NCBI RefSeq assembly: GCF_017876515.1
Contig: NZ_JAGIOC010000001.1
Span: 1,612,001-1,676,000, forward strand
Origin: Brachybacterium fresconis
GTDB taxonomy: Bacteria > Actinomycetota > Actinomycetes > Actinomycetales > Dermabacteraceae
Direction of reading: 5' to 3'
Length of the DNA stretch: 64,000 bases
Below the pieces are notes generated by a model. It did not search any database, was not told the DNA's origin, and worked only from the letters and a program-made list of their open reading frames with translations. Positions 10,069 to 27,320 of the stretch are shown piece by piece (the stretch's first letter is position 1; every line of letters starts with the position of its first letter). Position numbers and translations under genes: made by a program.

Positions 10069-11334
10069 TCAGCCGATCCCGAGCTGGGAGGTGCAGGAGG
10101 GCCATGCGCCCCAGCCCTGGGTGGCCTGGACGTTCTTGGCCACGGCGATCTGCTGGGCGCGGCTGGCCTGGTGGGCCACCGGAGCGTACTGCCCGCCGCC
10201 GAATGCCTGCCAGGTGGACTTGGTGAACTGCAGGCCGCCGGAGAATCCGTTGCCCGTGTTGATCGACCAGTTGCCGCCCGACTCGCACTGGGCCAGGCGA
10301 TCCCAGACCGACCCGCTGGGAGCGGCCGGGGCGGAGGCGCCGGTGCTGCCGGACTCGGAGGTCGACTCGCGCTCGGAGCTGCGCGAGGAGGAGCTCTCCG
10401 AGCGCGAGGAATCCGAGGAGTCCGAGGAGTCCGAGGAGGAGTCGGAGCTCTGCTCCTTCGGCTCGGGCTCGGGCTTCGGCTCGGGCTTCGGCTCCGGCTC
10501 GGGAGCCGGCTTGGTCCCCTCGGCCACGACCTTGTCGACGGGCTTGCTGGTGACCTTCTCCGAGACCAGCTCGGAGTCGGTGACCTCGCCGTCGACGACG
10601 GTGTCGGTGAAGACCTTCTCCGTCGTGCCCTTCTTGCCCTCGGTGGTGACCTCGGTCTTGCCCTCGAGGAGGTCGTCGTCCTCGACCGTCTTGGTCTCGA
10701 ACGGGATGTCCTCCGTCTCGGTGCGCTCCTTCTCGCGGATGCGCTGGACCGTGATGGTCGCGCCGTCCTCGAGGATCGAGTCGCGGTCGACGGAGGCCTT
10801 GTCGGTGTCCTCGATGTTGCCGAGGACCTTCTTCATGGCCTCGTCGACGGTCAGCGCGGTGACATCGAAGGTGTCCTGGCCACGGGCACCCTTGAAGGTC
10901 ACGGTCTTGCGGGTGACGACGTTGATGTGTGCGGAGTCGTCCGGCAGCTCGGTCTCGGCCTTCGGGCTGACCCGAGCGCCCTCGGCCTCGTAGTCCACGT
11001 CCTCGAGCGCATCGCCGACGGTGTCACCCGTGGTGAGCAGCTTCTGGTCCTTGCCGTCGATGGTGACGGTCACCGGCGTGCGCTGGACGACCTGGATCTT
11101 CATGCCGTCGGTGACGGTCTCGCCCAGATCCGGGACCACGAGGTCGGTGTCCTTGACCTCGATGCCCTGCGCCTGCAGCAGCTCGGAGACGGTCGGGCTG
11201 AAGGTGCGCACGGTCGACTGGTCGCCGTACACGGTCACCGCCGCCTCGTTGGACATGGCGAAGGCGGTGCCCCCACCACCCAGGCCGACGACGCATACGG
11301 TCGCAGCCGCGACGATCCACGGAGTCTTCTTCAC
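10069..11334 (-). CDS. rpf: Resuscitation-promoting factor with DUF348 and G5 domains
   Basis: Secreted muralytic growth factor that cleaves peptidoglycan and helps dormant actinobacteria resume growth. 421 residues from the GTG at 11334, which has AGGTGG upstream; the longer frame has no ribosome binding site. Order of parts: signal segment ([20 protein letters not shown]), three DUF348 repeats (about 30-200), a G5 domain (about 200-280), a Pro/Glu/Lys then Ser-rich linker, and a C-terminal Rpf lysozyme-like domain (about 340-421). The catalytic Glu is in [20 protein letters not shown] and the two cysteines of the fold are present (AQCESGG, WPSCTSQ). It is a single gene with its own terminator, sitting between rpoC and rpsL. 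Confidence 0.95.
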   Translation of the reverse strand: MKKTPWIVAAATVCVVGLGGGGTAFAMSNEAAVTVYGDQSTVRTFSPTVSELLQAQGIEVKDTDLVVPDLGETVTDGMKIQVVQRTPVTVTIDGKDQKLLTTGDTVGDALEDVDYEAEGARVSPKAETELPDDSAHINVVTRKTVTFKGARGQDTFDVTALTVDEAMKKVLGNIEDTDKASVDRDSILEDGATITVQRIREKERTETEDIPFETKTVEDDDLLEGKTEVTTEGKKGTTEKVFTDTVVDGEVTDSELVSEKVTSKPVDKVVAEGTKPAPEPEPKPEPKPEPEPKEQSSDSSSDSSDSSDSSRSESSSSRSSERESTSESGSTGASAPAAPSGSVWDRLAQCESGGNWSINTGNGFSGGLQFTKSTWQAFGGGQYAPVAHQASRAQQIAVAKNVQATQGWGAWPSCTSQLGIG

Positions 11335-11625
11335 TGTTCCACCTGTTCTCTGCCGCCCCTCGACGGCCTCGTTCCCTGAGCACATGTGCCCCGGAGACGG
11401 GGCCGGGAGTTCCGGCGCGAGCGCGCTGCCGATGTCGGAGCGCTGCGGGAAGGTCGCGGGAACTGCCGTGGTCCATGGTTCCGCCCCGCGCCCGTCCCGG
11501 GGAAGGCCGACACCCAGACTTTGGGCAAGGCCCCGAGAGATTTTTACCCTCCCGTGAAGAACGGAGTCCTCCAGGTCACGTCAGCGCCCGCTGAGCGGGC
11601 CCTGGGCGTGGTGCGGGACACGCGA
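11335..11625 (-). other. Intergenic leader upstream of rpf
   Basis: 291 bases with no gene. A TAAAAA stretch on the minus strand near 11544 could be the rpf -10 box, which would leave a GC-rich leader of about 200 bases. Such leaders on rpf genes often carry c-di-AMP (ydaO) riboswitches in actinobacteria. I looked for that family's conserved blocks and found only a loose GGGGCGGAACCA match, so I do not call it. Confidence 0.35.
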
Positions 11626-11663
11626 CGAGGGGCGGCCCCACCGTGTGGTGGGACCGCCCCTCG
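11626..11663 (-). terminator. Terminator hairpin after rpoC
   Basis: 17-base arms (11626-11642 with 11647-11663) with one mismatch and a GTGT loop, about 45 bases past the rpoC stop. Confidence 0.85.
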
Positions 11664-11708
11664 GGGTGGTCGCTGAGGGCCTGGTGGCCGTTCAGCGCTC
11701 CTGGCGAC

Positions 11709-15593
<3,885 letters not shown>

Positions 15594-15699
15594 AGGTGTC
15601 CTTCTCTCGATCGGAAGAGGGGGTGTCTGAGGGAACGGGGGTCGAGGGCGGGGCCAGGGGCCGACGACGGCGTGCGTCGTCGGGCCCGGCCCGCGTCCC

Positions 15700-19188
<3,489 letters not shown>

Positions 19189-19322
19189 GGGGGGTCCTTC
19201 CACAGGCCGATGACGGAATCCCAGGCGCGGCGAACACCCGTCAGGGTGGTGGAGCAGGAATGACGGACTGCCGGAGCAGTCAGAGCAGCAGAACCCACGG
19301 GCGACGCACAGCGCAAGGACCG

Positions 19323-19351
19323 AGCATACACAAATTCGCGGATGGACGCAA
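19323..19351 (-). promoter_or_regulatory. Promoter candidate for rpoBC
   Basis: Minus strand TTGCGT (19351-19346), 17 bases, then TATGCT (19328-19323). This gives a leader of about 130 bases before the TTG of rpoB. Confidence 0.55.
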
Positions 19352-19861
19352 CGGTCGCGGCGCGACCGGCTCCATCCGCGTCGGCCGCTATATGCCTGGC
19401 GCGGAAGTTCTCCGGCGGGGCGTCCGAACCTGCGCCGATCCGCGAGCTCTGCTCAGCGGGGCACGCACGGACGGAACACCTCCGTAACGCGAACAGAATG
19501 GAGGCAAATGCCCGAGGAGTCAAGCATGCGACCCGATCCTCGGGGTGTCGCGGCACGTCGCAGCGGACTGATCCTCGCCGAGGCGTGTGGACATGCGGTA
19601 GGCGTACCGCCCGTCCGGCAGCGTCGCGCCGCCCATGGCCGCTCGGTGCGCACGCCGGTGGCCGAGATCAGCTCGTCGCCGGCGTGCATCGCATCCATGG
19701 GCGCCATGTCAGCAGGCGGGCCTTCTCGGGACGGTGGCTGCTGGCACAGAGCCGGTGGACGCGACGAGCCACGTTCGCGCGGTGTGCCCGGAGCCTGCAC
19801 CGGCCGGCGATGTCCGCACCGGCACTGACCGACGGGGCCCGCGCCTGCGCCACGGACAGCA
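19352..19861. other. About 510 bases without a recognised gene (rplL-rpoB gap)
   Basis: Open frames of 100-190 codons occur on both strands, but none has a plausible ribosome binding site or resembles a protein family. A short minus-strand stretch near 19530-19650 reads protein-like (LPDGRYAYRMSTRLGEDQ) and could be a relic; this is weak. Confidence 0.5.
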
Positions 19862-19895
19862 GAAGGGCCGCCCCGCTGATGCGGGACGGCCCTTC
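19862..19895 (-). terminator. Terminator hairpin after rplL
   Basis: 15-base arms (19862-19876 with 19881-19895), one mismatch, four-base loop, 56 bases past the rplL stop. It marks the end of the rplJL unit before rpoBC. Confidence 0.85.
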
Positions 19896-19950
19896 CGGGA
19901 GCAGTGCGACTGCCGTCAGGTGAGGCGCGCGCCGGAGCGAGCGCCTGCGA

Positions 19951-20340
19951 TCACTTGACGGAGACGGTCGCGCCGGCCTCCTCGAGCTTCGTCTTGGCGG
20001 CCTCGGCGTCGTCCTTCTTGACGGCCTCGAGGACGGGCTTGGGGGCCTCGTCGACGAGCGCCTTGGCCTCCTTCAGTCCGAGGGAGGTCAGGGCGCGCAC
20101 CTCCTTGATGACGGCGATCTTGGCGCTGCCGGCGGAGTCGAGGATGACGTCGAACTCATCCTTCTCTTCCTCCTCCTCGGCCTCGCCGCCACCGGCGGGG
20201 GCGGCACCGCCCGCGACGGCGACCGGAGCAGCAGCGGTGACGTCGAAGACGTCCTCGAACTGCTTCACGAACTCGGAGAGCTCGATGAGGGACATTTCCT
20301 TGAAAGCTTCGATGAGCTCGTCGTTGCTGAGCTTCGCCAT
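19951..20340 (-). CDS. rplL: 50S ribosomal protein L7/L12
   Basis: 129 residues, acidic, forms the flexible stalk on L10. It starts [20 protein letters not shown] with a good ribosome binding site. N-terminal dimer domain (1-35), Ala/Gly/Glu-rich hinge ([20 protein letters not shown]), then the factor-binding C-terminal domain with [20 protein letters not shown]. The longer frame upstream is only the rplJ-rplL gap. It lies 142 bases after rplJ. Confidence 0.99.
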   Translation of the reverse strand: MAKLSNDELIEAFKEMSLIELSEFVKQFEDVFDVTAAAPVAVAGGAAPAGGGEAEEEEEKDEFDVILDSAGSAKIAVIKEVRALTSLGLKEAKALVDEAPKPVLEAVKKDDAEAAKTKLEEAGATVSVK

Positions 20341-20482
20341 GGTGGCGTTCCTTCCTGTTGTCGGGACCTGCGTCCCTGCGGTGATCAGCGGCGCACACGC
20401 GCCTGGTCTTGCGGTCCGGTCACCCCTGCTGGGGATCCCGGGGGACAGCGCTGTGGCTGTGGGTGCGAAGAAGTCCGAGGAC

Positions 20483-20998
20483 TCAGGCTTCTTGCTTGGC
20501 CCGCAGCGCGTCCACGGTGCGTGCTGTCTTCGACAGCGGCGCCGCAAACACTGCGGCGGCCTTGGACATCGACGCCTTCATGGCGCCGGCGGCCGTGGCC
20601 AGCAGGACCTCGCGGGACTCGAGGTCCGCGAGCTTCTGGACGTCCTCCTTCGAGAGCGTGGCGCCCTCGAAGTAGCCGGACTTGATCACGAGCTGCTCGT
20701 GAGTCTTGGCGAAGTCACGCAGAGCCTTCGCAGGCTCCACCGGCTCACCCTTGATGAAGGCGATCGCGGTCGGCCCGCTGAGCGTGCCGTCGAAACCGGA
20801 GATGCCGGCCTCGCGGGCGGCGATCTCCGTGAGCGTGTTCTTCACCACGGCGTAGGTCGTCTCGGAACCCAGCGCGCGACGGAGCTCCTGGAGCTCCTCC
20901 ACGCTGAGCCCGCGATACTCGGTGATGACAGCGGCGTCGGACTCACGGAAAAGTTCCGCGATCTCCGCGACGGCGTCCACCTTTTCGGGGTTCGCCAT
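20483..20998 (-). CDS. rplJ: 50S ribosomal protein L10
   Basis: 171 residues; anchors the L7/L12 stalk on 23S rRNA. The start is the ATG of [20 protein letters not shown], with GGAGG four bases upstream; the in-frame ATG at 21064 lies inside the attenuator hairpin and is rejected. Conserved stretches are [18 protein letters not shown] and the GPTAIAF loop. In many bacteria L10 bound to L7/L12 represses its own leader; the hairpin with a T5 tail at 21050-21078 fits such control here. Confidence 0.98.
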   Translation of the reverse strand: MANPEKVDAVAEIAELFRESDAAVITEYRGLSVEELQELRRALGSETTYAVVKNTLTEIAAREAGISGFDGTLSGPTAIAFIKGEPVEPAKALRDFAKTHEQLVIKSGYFEGATLSKEDVQKLADLESREVLLATAAGAMKASMSKAAAVFAAPLSKTARTVDALRAKQEA

Positions 20999-21049
20999 GG
21001 CCCTCCTTCCAGAGGTCTCTCGCCACCGGGTGAAGGAGTCCTGGAACGG

Positions 21050-21078
21050 AAAAAGCCTCGACACGCAAGTGTCGAGGC
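21050..21078 (-). promoter_or_regulatory. Attenuator-like terminator in the rplJ leader
   Basis: Minus strand: a perfect 10-bp stem GCCTCGACAC/GTGTCGAGGC with a four-base loop, followed directly by TTTTT, ending 52 bases before the rplJ ATG. The best upstream -10 candidate is TACTCT at 21244-21239. A complete intrinsic terminator between promoter and gene implies attenuation, most likely by the L10-L7/L12 complex or its leader fold. Confidence 0.7.
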
Positions 21079-21370
21079 CTCGCTCGCACAGTCACCCATG
21101 CCACCAGGGGCTCCGGCCGGGGCCGGACGGGTACGACCGTGCGAAAGTCGCTTCGTCACCTGCGCAGGCCATCCCGGACGGGATATCTTCAGTCGTTCTC
21201 GAGGTCGAGGACGACGACCGGCGGTCTTCGGTGGTTCCAGAGTAGACCAGGACCGGGGGTCGACGCCACGGGAGGAGCGGCGTCGTGCATCACATCGGCC
21301 ATGCTCCCCGCCCACGCCCACGTCCAGGTCCGCGTCCGAGAACGTGCCGAGCGCCTGGCACCGCATGCGT

Positions 21371-21437
21371 GCGCAGCCGACGAGTCTGAGGGTATGCGCA
21401 GCCGACGAGTCGGAGGGATTGGGCAGCCGCCGATGAG
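21371..21437. repeat. 25-bp intergenic repeat, about 2.7 copies
   Basis: Units start at 21371, 21396 and 21421 with shared GCGCAGCCGACGAGT; the third copy is degenerate. It lies upstream of the rplJ promoter candidate. Confidence 0.65.
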
Positions 21438-21571
21438 TTCCCGAACCGGACGGCCCCTGCCACGCCGAACCCGTCACGTCCGTTCCGGTCATGCGTCCCG
21501 CCGACGGGATGGATCCGCGGAACCGGTCGGCGCGTTCTGCGCGGTAACGCAGCATCCGTTCCTGCGTGCGA

Positions 21572-21608
21572 CGACGCCCCGCCCACCACAGGGGTGGACG
21601 GGGCGTCG
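21572..21608 (-). terminator. Terminator hairpin beyond the rplA repeat array
   Basis: About 16-base arms (21572-21587 with 21593-21608) with one mismatch and a short loop. It is 230 bases past the rplA stop, with the 54-bp repeat array between. Confidence 0.75.
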
Positions 21609-21683
21609 GATACTCTCCTCACCTGGTTCCACGGGGGACGCAGGTCGAGGACCCGGAGGGCGAGGCCTTGTCGATCAGGCCCT

Positions 21684-21846
21684 GTCGGTCTGCCTGATCT
21701 CCTGCCGTTCGTGCCTCACAGCACGTCGATCAGAAGAGTCGGTCCGCCTGATCTCCTGCCGTTCGTGCCTCACAGCACGTCGATCAAAAGAGTCGGCCTG
21801 CCTGATCTCCTGCCGTTCGTGCCTCACAGCACGTCGATCAGGCCTC
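21684..21846. repeat. 54-55 bp tandem repeat, three units, including the rplA 3' end
   Basis: Units begin GTCGG(T/C) at 21684, 21738 and 21792; the next GTCGGTCT at 21847 is in rplA itself. The left border (21671-21690) again carries a near copy of the rplA terminal codons and stop. The array is therefore a tandem amplification of the gene's last codons plus its downstream flank. Confidence 0.9.
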
Positions 21847-22557
21847 GTCGGTCTCCTCGAGCAGGTTGCGGGTGCGGCTCACGTCGACCGGGATGCCCGG
21901 GCCCATGGTGGTGGACACGGTGATCTTCGAGATGTACCGACCCTTGGAGGCCGACGGCTTCAGCCGCAGGATCTCCTCGAGGGCCGCGACGTAGTTCTCG
22001 ACCAGCTGCTGGTCGGTGAAGGAGACCTTGCCGACGATGTAGTGCAGGTTGGCCGCACGGTCGGTGCGGAACTCGATCTTGCCGCCCTTGATGTCGCCGA
22101 CAGCCTTGGTCACGTCCATGGTGACGGTGCCGGTCTTCGGGTTCGGCATGAGGCCGCGGGGGCCGAGCACGCGGCCCAGCTTGCCGACCTTGCCCATCAG
22201 GTTCGGCGTGGCCACGGCCGCGTCGAAGTCGGTCCACCCGCCGGCGACCTTCGCGATCAGCTCGTCGTCGCCGACCTCGTCGGCGCCGGCCTCGAGCGCG
22301 GCCTCAGCCTGCGCGCCGGTCGCGAAGACGATGACGCGCGCGGTCTTGCCGGTGCCGTTGGGCAGGTTGACGGTGCCGCGCACCATCTGGTCGGCCTTGC
22401 GCGGGTCGACGCCCAGACGCATGGCGACCTCGACGGACGCGTCGAACTTCGCGGGAGAGGACTTCTGGGCGAGACGGAGAGCGTCCAGCGGCGCGTACTC
22501 GCGCCCCTCTTCGATCTTGGCCGCGCTGTCCTTGAATGCCTTGCTACGGAATCCCAT
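21838..22557 (-). CDS. rplA: 50S ribosomal protein L1
   Basis: 239 residues; forms the mobile L1 stalk near the E site and is a translational self-repressor in other bacteria. It starts [20 protein letters not shown]. The family signature around [20 protein letters not shown] is present. It lies five bases after rplK. Its last codons have been copied into the downstream 54-bp array. Confidence 0.98.
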   Translation of the reverse strand: MGFRSKAFKDSAAKIEEGREYAPLDALRLAQKSSPAKFDASVEVAMRLGVDPRKADQMVRGTVNLPNGTGKTARVIVFATGAQAEAALEAGADEVGDDELIAKVAGGWTDFDAAVATPNLMGKVGKLGRVLGPRGLMPNPKTGTVTMDVTKAVGDIKGGKIEFRTDRAANLHYIVGKVSFTDQQLVENYVAALEEILRLKPSASKGRYISKITVSTTMGPGIPVDVSRTRNLLEETDEA

Positions 22558-22562
22558 TGTCG

Positions 22563-22997
22563 TCAGTCCTCCACCGTGATGCCCATGGACCGAGCGGTGC
22601 CCTCGACGATCTTCGCCGCGGCCTCCCAGTCGTTCGCGTTCAGATCAGGCATCTTGGTCTCCGCGATCTCGCGGATCTGCGCCTGGGTGATCTTGCCGAC
22701 CTTGTCGGTGTGCGGGGTGGCCGAGCCCTTCTGAAGGCCGGCGGCCTTCTTGATGAGCTCAGCGGCCGGCGGCGTCTTGGTGATGAACGTGAACGAGCGA
22801 TCCTCGTACACGGTGATCTCCACCGGGATGATGTTGCCGCGCTGATCCGCAGTGCGGTCGTTGTAGGCCTTGACGAACTCCATCATGTTCACGCCGGCAG
22901 CGCCGAGCGCGGGACCCACGGGCGGCGCAGGTGTGGCCTGGCCGGCCTGGATCTGGAGCTTGATGACGCTCGCGATCTTCTTCTTCTTGGGAGCCAT
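22563..22997 (-). CDS. rplK: 50S ribosomal protein L11
   Basis: 144 residues; binds the GTPase-associated centre of 23S rRNA, where thiostrepton acts. It starts [20 protein letters not shown] and contains the proline-rich switch [17 protein letters not shown] typical of L11. First gene of rplKA; 181 bases separate it from nusG. Confidence 0.98.
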   Translation of the reverse strand: MAPKKKKIASVIKLQIQAGQATPAPPVGPALGAAGVNMMEFVKAYNDRTADQRGNIIPVEITVYEDRSFTFITKTPPAAELIKKAAGLQKGSATPHTDKVGKITQAQIREIAETKMPDLNANDWEAAAKIVEGTARSMGITVED

Positions 22998-23178
22998 TGC
23001 TCTTCCTCAATCTGTCGTGGTTCGGGCGGGGCTCATCATGCGCTCCTCCCACAGCTGGACCATCTCCCGCACGGGGCGGGGGGAGGTCCGGTGCGACGTT
23101 ACCTGCACGTCGCGTCGGCGTCGACCGGGATCAGGGGTGATCCTGGTCGTACTCCCGCGGCCGGGGCCGCGGTGCCGA

Positions 23179-24147
23179 TCAAATCTTGGCGACCTGGTCG
23201 AAGGCGAGCTCGACAGGGGTCTCGCGGCCGAAGATGGACACCAGGACCTGCAGCTTCTGCGACTCCGTGTGGATCTCGGAGATCGTGGCCGGCATGGTCT
23301 CGAAGGGGCCGTCCATGACGGTGACGGACTCGCCGACGTTGAAGTCGGGCATCTTCTGCGCGGCGGCGGGCTTGCTCGCCGAGCCGGAGCTGCGCTTCTT
23401 CTCGGGCAGGCCGACGGACGGCTCGAGCATCGAGTAGATCTCATCGAAGTTCAGCGGCGTCGGCTCGGTGGCGTTGCCGACGAACCCGGTCACGCCCGGG
23501 GTGTCCCGCACGACCCTCCAGGACTCGGTGGTCAGGTCCATGCGCACCAGCACGTAGCCGGGGATGCGGACGCGGCGGACGATCTTCTTCTGGCCGTTCT
23601 TGACCTCGGTCGCGTCCTCCATCGGGACCTGGACCTCGAAGATGTAGTCCTCCATGTCCTGGGTCTCGGTCCGCGTGGCCAGCTGGGTCTTCACGCGGTT
23701 CTCGTGACCGGAGTAGGAGTGGACGACGTACCACTCGCCGAGCGCGGCGCGCAGGTGACGGCGCAGCTGGACCAGCGGGTCCTCCTCGTCGGGCACCTCG
23801 GTGGGGGCGTCCTCGCCCTCGCCGACGGCGCCGTCGGCGGAATCCTCGTCGGCGGAGCCCTCGTCAGCGGAGCTCTCGTCGGAGGCGTCGCCATCGGCGG
23901 AGTCTCCGTCGGCCGCGGCGGACTCGGTCCCGTCGGCGGACTCACCGGCCTCGTCGGCGGACCCGCTCGGGACGGCGGGCTCCTCCGCGGCGGTCGCCTG
24001 CTCGGGCTCGTCGGCGACGTCGGGGCTCGCCTCGGCGGCCTCCTCGCCCTGGGGTGCGGAGGTCGCTGCCTGCGGGGAGGACGAGAACGACAGGGAGTCG
24101 TCGACGTCCTGGTAGGACTCTTCGGGGGATGAGGTCTGGTCGCTCAT
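23179..24147 (-). CDS. nusG: Transcription factor NusG
   Basis: 322 residues. The NGN domain starts near residue 135 ([20 protein letters not shown]) and a C-terminal KOW domain follows ([20 protein letters not shown]). The first 130 residues are an acidic extension rich in Ala/Asp/Glu/Ser with repeats such as [14 protein letters not shown]; actinobacterial NusG proteins commonly carry such an extension, but its role is not settled. It lies 76 bases downstream of secE, the usual secE-nusG pair. Confidence 0.97.
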   Translation of the reverse strand: MSDQTSSPEESYQDVDDSLSFSSSPQAATSAPQGEEAAEASPDVADEPEQATAAEEPAVPSGSADEAGESADGTESAAADGDSADGDASDESSADEGSADEDSADGAVGEGEDAPTEVPDEEDPLVQLRRHLRAALGEWYVVHSYSGHENRVKTQLATRTETQDMEDYIFEVQVPMEDATEVKNGQKKIVRRVRIPGYVLVRMDLTTESWRVVRDTPGVTGFVGNATEPTPLNFDEIYSMLEPSVGLPEKKRSSGSASKPAAAQKMPDFNVGESVTVMDGPFETMPATISEIHTESQKLQVLVSIFGRETPVELAFDQVAKI

Positions 24148-24223
24148 CAGCGGGAACCTGCTTTCCTGACGGCTGGGGACTGATCGGGCACGGTACGCGT
24201 ACTTCCTGCGGCGCGGACCGGCC

Positions 24224-24526
24224 TCAGATCCCCGCGTCGGGGTCCGAGAACGCGATCCGGGACAGCCAGCTGAACGCGGCGTCGAAGCCGAAGATCAGCA
24301 TGATCATCACGACGACGAACGCCAGGACCGTGATCGAGTACACGACCAGCTCCGTGCGGGTCGGGACGACGACCTTCCTGAGCTCCGCAAGAACCTGGCG
24401 GATGAACAGACCGATGGCCAGGAACGGGTTCTTCGACCCGGAGCCTGGTGCGTCGCCCTTGGTGGGCGCCGACGAGGCGTTCTGGCTGGAATTCACGTCA
24501 GGACTGTCCGATCTCATCGAGGTCAT
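24224..24526 (-). CDS. secE: Preprotein translocase subunit SecE
   Basis: About 100 residues; clamps SecY in the Sec translocon. A polar N-terminal third leads to the conserved amphipathic helix ([20 protein letters not shown]) and a single C-terminal membrane segment ([20 protein letters not shown]). The start is uncertain: ATG 24526 ([10 protein letters not shown]) or ATG 24517 ([10 protein letters not shown]), neither with a strong ribosome binding site. The frame continues upstream into tRNA-Trp, which is 34 bases away, so an earlier start is excluded. Confidence 0.93.
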   Translation of the reverse strand: MTSMRSDSPDVNSSQNASSAPTKGDAPGSGSKNPFLAIGLFIRQVLAELRKVVVPTRTELVVYSITVLAFVVVMIMLIFGFDAAFSWLSRIAFSDPDAGI

Positions 24527-24559
24527 CCGCATCCGACCGGGTGGACCCGGCCGGATCGG

Positions 24560-24632
24560 CAGGGCAGACAGGGCTCGAACCTGCAACCTGCGGTTTTGGA
24601 GACCGCTGCGCTACCAATTGCGCCACTGCCCT
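24560..24632 (-). tRNA. tRNA-Trp (CCA)
   Basis: 73-nt cloverleaf on the minus strand: acceptor AGGGCAG pairing with CTGCCCT, discriminator G, anticodon loop with CCA in GGTCTCCAAAACC, and T loop GGTTCGAGCC. The 3' CCA is not encoded (CCG follows the discriminator). It lies directly upstream of secE, a common bacterial order, so the two are probably co-transcribed and separated by tRNA processing. Confidence 0.97.
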
Positions 24633-24702
24633 TCACACGGGGAGCCCCCGCGAGGTCGTTCCGCGCCGCCCCGGAGGACTTTCGCGATTCTGACCAGCGA
24701 CC

Positions 24703-24732
24703 AGCATACAAGCCTCGGCGACCCGGTGCGAA
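24703..24732 (-). promoter_or_regulatory. Promoter candidate for tRNA-Trp-secE-nusG
   Basis: Minus strand TTCGCA (24732-24727), 18 bases, TATGCT (24708-24703); predicted start about 65 bases before the tRNA. Confidence 0.5.
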
Positions 24733-24881
24733 TCCGCTGGCGTCAGATCACATCGCACCATCAGTGCCCCGGGGCCGGTGCCGTCGCCGACCGGAAGGAC
24801 CTTACCCCCTCCGCCCATTCATCTGCGCCAGGGATCGACATCCGATCGCTGGTCGTCCTGGCACGAGAGGGAGACCTCTGC

Positions 24882-24887
24882 CACGAT
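24882..24887 (+). promoter_or_regulatory. -10-like CACGAT before GTG 24894
   Basis: The box ends six bases before the GTG start. The first base departs from TANNNT, so this leaderless call is weaker than the others. Confidence 0.35.
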
Positions 24888-24893
24888 AGGCAG

Positions 24894-26147
24894 GTGACCT
24901 CCGACGACGCCATCCCCACCGCCAGCACTTCTCCCTCCGCTCCGCCTGCTGGGCACGAGCGCATCTCGAAGCGGGTCGGCGCGATCTCGCCCTCGGCGAC
25001 CCTCGCGGTCGATGCCAAGGCCAAGGCCTTGAAGGCGGCTGGCCGACCGGTGATCGGCTTCGGCGCCGGCGAGCCCGACTTCCCGACGCCCGCGCACATC
25101 GTCGAGGCCGCGATCGAGGCGGCCCCGGTCCCTGCCAACCATCGCTACTCCCCCACGCCCGGACTCCCCGAACTGCGCGCGGCCCTGGCCGAGACGATCT
25201 CCGCCTCCACGTCCCTGCCGATCGAGCCGGCGCAGGTCCTGGTCACCAACGGCGGCAAGCAGGCCGTCTACCAGACCTTCGCGACCCTGCTGGACCCGGG
25301 CGACGAGGTGCTGCTGCCAGCCCCCTACTGGACGACCTACCCCGAGGCGATCCGTCTGGCCGGCGCCACCGAGGTGCCGGTGCTGGCCGGCGTCGACCAG
25401 GGCTATGTGCCCACGATCGAGCAGCTCGAGGCGGCCCGCACCGAGCGCACCCGCGCGATCGTCGTCTGCTCCCCGTCGAACCCGACCGGTGTGGTGCTCA
25501 GCGCCGAGCAGCTGGCGGAACTGGGACGCTGGGCCCACGAGCACGGGATCTGGGTCGTCACCGACGAGATCTACCAGCACCTGACCTACGACGGCGTGCC
25601 CTTCACCTCGATCCTCGCGGCGGTCCCGGAGCTCGCCGGGACGACGGTGATCCTGGGCGGGGTGGCCAAGTCCTTCGCCATGACCGGATGGCGGGTGGGC
25701 TGGATGGTCGGCCCCGAGGACGTCATCGCGGCGGCGAGCAACCTGCAGTCGCATCTGTCCTCGCACGTGAACAACATCGCCCAGCGTGCCGCGATCGCGG
25801 CGGTGACCGGCCCGATGGGGCCCGTCGAGGAGATGCGCACCGCCTTCGACCGCCGCCGTCGGACCATCGTCGAGAAGCTCGCCGCCGTGCCCGGGTTCAC
25901 GGTCCCCACCCCCACCGGGGCCTTCTACGCCTTCCCGGACGTCTCCGGGGCGCTGGATCGGGAGATCCGGGGCAGGAAGGTCACCACCTCGACAGAGCTG
26001 GCCACGGTCATCCTCGAGGAGGCCGAGGTCGCGGCCGTGCCCGGGGAGGCCTTCGGCGCCCCGGGGCACCTGCGCTTCTCCTACGCCCTGAACGACGAGG
26101 AACTCGTCGAGGGCATCGACCGCGTGGCCGCGCTGCTGGCGGAGTGA
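24894..26147 (+). CDS. aspC: Aspartate-type aminotransferase (class I/II, PLP)
   Basis: 417 residues. Transfers amino groups between aspartate or related amino acids and 2-oxoglutarate. The start is a GTG ([10 protein letters not shown] after the initiator): the much longer open frame runs backwards through secE and the tRNA. Family I-alpha marks are visible: [42 protein letters not shown], and the PLP lysine in [16 protein letters not shown]. The order aspC-type gene / tRNA-Trp / secE and the following adenosine deaminase are common in actinobacteria. Substrate range beyond aspartate cannot be read from sequence. Confidence 0.93.
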   Translation: MTSDDAIPTASTSPSAPPAGHERISKRVGAISPSATLAVDAKAKALKAAGRPVIGFGAGEPDFPTPAHIVEAAIEAAPVPANHRYSPTPGLPELRAALAETISASTSLPIEPAQVLVTNGGKQAVYQTFATLLDPGDEVLLPAPYWTTYPEAIRLAGATEVPVLAGVDQGYVPTIEQLEAARTERTRAIVVCSPSNPTGVVLSAEQLAELGRWAHEHGIWVVTDEIYQHLTYDGVPFTSILAAVPELAGTTVILGGVAKSFAMTGWRVGWMVGPEDVIAAASNLQSHLSSHVNNIAQRAAIAAVTGPMGPVEEMRTAFDRRRRTIVEKLAAVPGFTVPTPTGAFYAFPDVSGALDREIRGRKVTTSTELATVILEEAEVAAVPGEAFGAPGHLRFSYALNDEELVEGIDRVAALLAE

Positions 26148-26187
26148 GCCCGGGACTGCCCGGCGGCGGCAGGACGGCGAGGACCCG

Positions 26188-27228
26188 ATGACCGCAGCGA
26201 TCGCCGGCCGGGACCTGGTCGCGCTGCCCAAGGCCCATCTGCACCTGCACTTCACCGGGTCGATGCGCCCCTCGACCCTGGTCGAGATGGCCGCCGAGCG
26301 CGGGATCCGCCTGCCGAGGTCCCTGACCGACGACGTCGCGCTCCAGGTCGAGCCCACCCGGCGCGGCTGGTTCCGCTTCCAACGCCAGTACGACGCGGCG
26401 CGCGCCGTGGTCGACTCCGAGGCGGCGATGCGCCGGATCGTCGACGAGGCCGCCCGCGACGATGCCGCCGAAGGATCGGGCCGGCTCGAGCTGCAGGTCG
26501 ATCCCACCAGCTACGCACCGTTCGTCGGGGGCCTCACCCCCGCGCTGGAGATCGTGCTGGACCAGGCTGCGCGCTCGGAGCAGGAGACCGGCGTGAGCAT
26601 CGGCATCATCGTCGCCGCGTCCCGGACGCGCCACCCGCTGGATGCCCGCACGCTGGCACGGCTGGCGGCGCTCCACGCGGGACGCGTGATCGGTTTCGGG
26701 CTGTCCAACGACGAGCGTCGCGGCACGACCGCGGACTACGAACCGGCGTTCCGGATCGCCCGGGAGGCGGGGCTGCTCTCGGTCCCCCACGGCGGGGAGC
26801 TGCTGGGACCGGCGCACATCGAGGACGTCCTGGACCACTTGGCCCCGAGCCGGCTCGGGCACGGGGTGCGCTCCGCCGACGATCCGGCGCTGCTGGCCCG
26901 CATCGTCGATGCCGGGATCGGGCTCGAGGTGTGCCCGGCCTCGAACGCCTCGCTCGGGGTGGTCGACGACGCCGCCGACGTGCCGCTGCGGCAGCTGCTC
27001 GACGCCGGCGCGCAGATCGCCCTCGGCGCCGACGACCCGCTGCTGTTCGGCTCCCGCCTGGTGCAGCAGTACGAGACGGCGCGCGACATCGGTCTCAGCG
27101 ACACCGAGCTGGCGCACCTGGCCGCGGATTCGATCAGGATCTCCGCCGCGGATGCCGCCACCCGGCAGCGCCTGCTGGACGGGGTGCGCGACTGGCTCGC
27201 CGCCCCGGTGCCGCGCGACCCGGCCTGA
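26188..27228 (+). CDS. add: Adenosine deaminase
   Basis: 346 residues; converts adenosine to inosine for purine salvage. The metal and catalytic motifs are in order: PKAHLHLHFTGS near residue 14, SVPHGGELLGP with the catalytic Glu after GG, GHGVRSADD, ASNASLGVV and LGADDPLLFG near the C-terminus. ATG with GAGGA five bases upstream, 40 bases after the aminotransferase stop, so probably in its operon. The DP(L) in place of the more usual DP(AMM) region is a normal variant in actinobacteria. Convergent with galK. Confidence 0.93.
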   Translation: MTAAIAGRDLVALPKAHLHLHFTGSMRPSTLVEMAAERGIRLPRSLTDDVALQVEPTRRGWFRFQRQYDAARAVVDSEAAMRRIVDEAARDDAAEGSGRLELQVDPTSYAPFVGGLTPALEIVLDQAARSEQETGVSIGIIVAASRTRHPLDARTLARLAALHAGRVIGFGLSNDERRGTTADYEPAFRIAREAGLLSVPHGGELLGPAHIEDVLDHLAPSRLGHGVRSADDPALLARIVDAGIGLEVCPASNASLGVVDDAADVPLRQLLDAGAQIALGADDPLLFGSRLVQQYETARDIGLSDTELAHLAADSIRISAADAATRQRLLDGVRDWLAAPVPRDPA

Positions 27229-27320
27229 GCACCGGCACCAGCACCGACACCGCACCGCACCGCACCGCACCGAACGAGGCGACCCGAGCCGCGGACCCGG
27301 GCCGGGGACGACGGCTGCGC

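Noticed and set aside
11335..11560. c-di-AMP (ydaO) riboswitch upstream of rpf
   Set aside because: Expected from other actinobacteria, but the conserved GGGGUGAAUCC-like and AACCCGUCAGCUAACC-like blocks are not visible; a covariance search would decide.
19453..19800. Possible gene or relic in the rplL-rpoB gap
   Set aside because: A protein-like stretch (LPDGRYAYRMSTRL) is too short and lacks a start, frame or family match.
21684..21846. CRISPR array
   Set aside because: Units are directly tandem with no unique spacers, and no cas genes are near.
27237..27275. Short GCACC pentamer run between add and galK
   Set aside because: Simple-sequence run of small size with no evident role.
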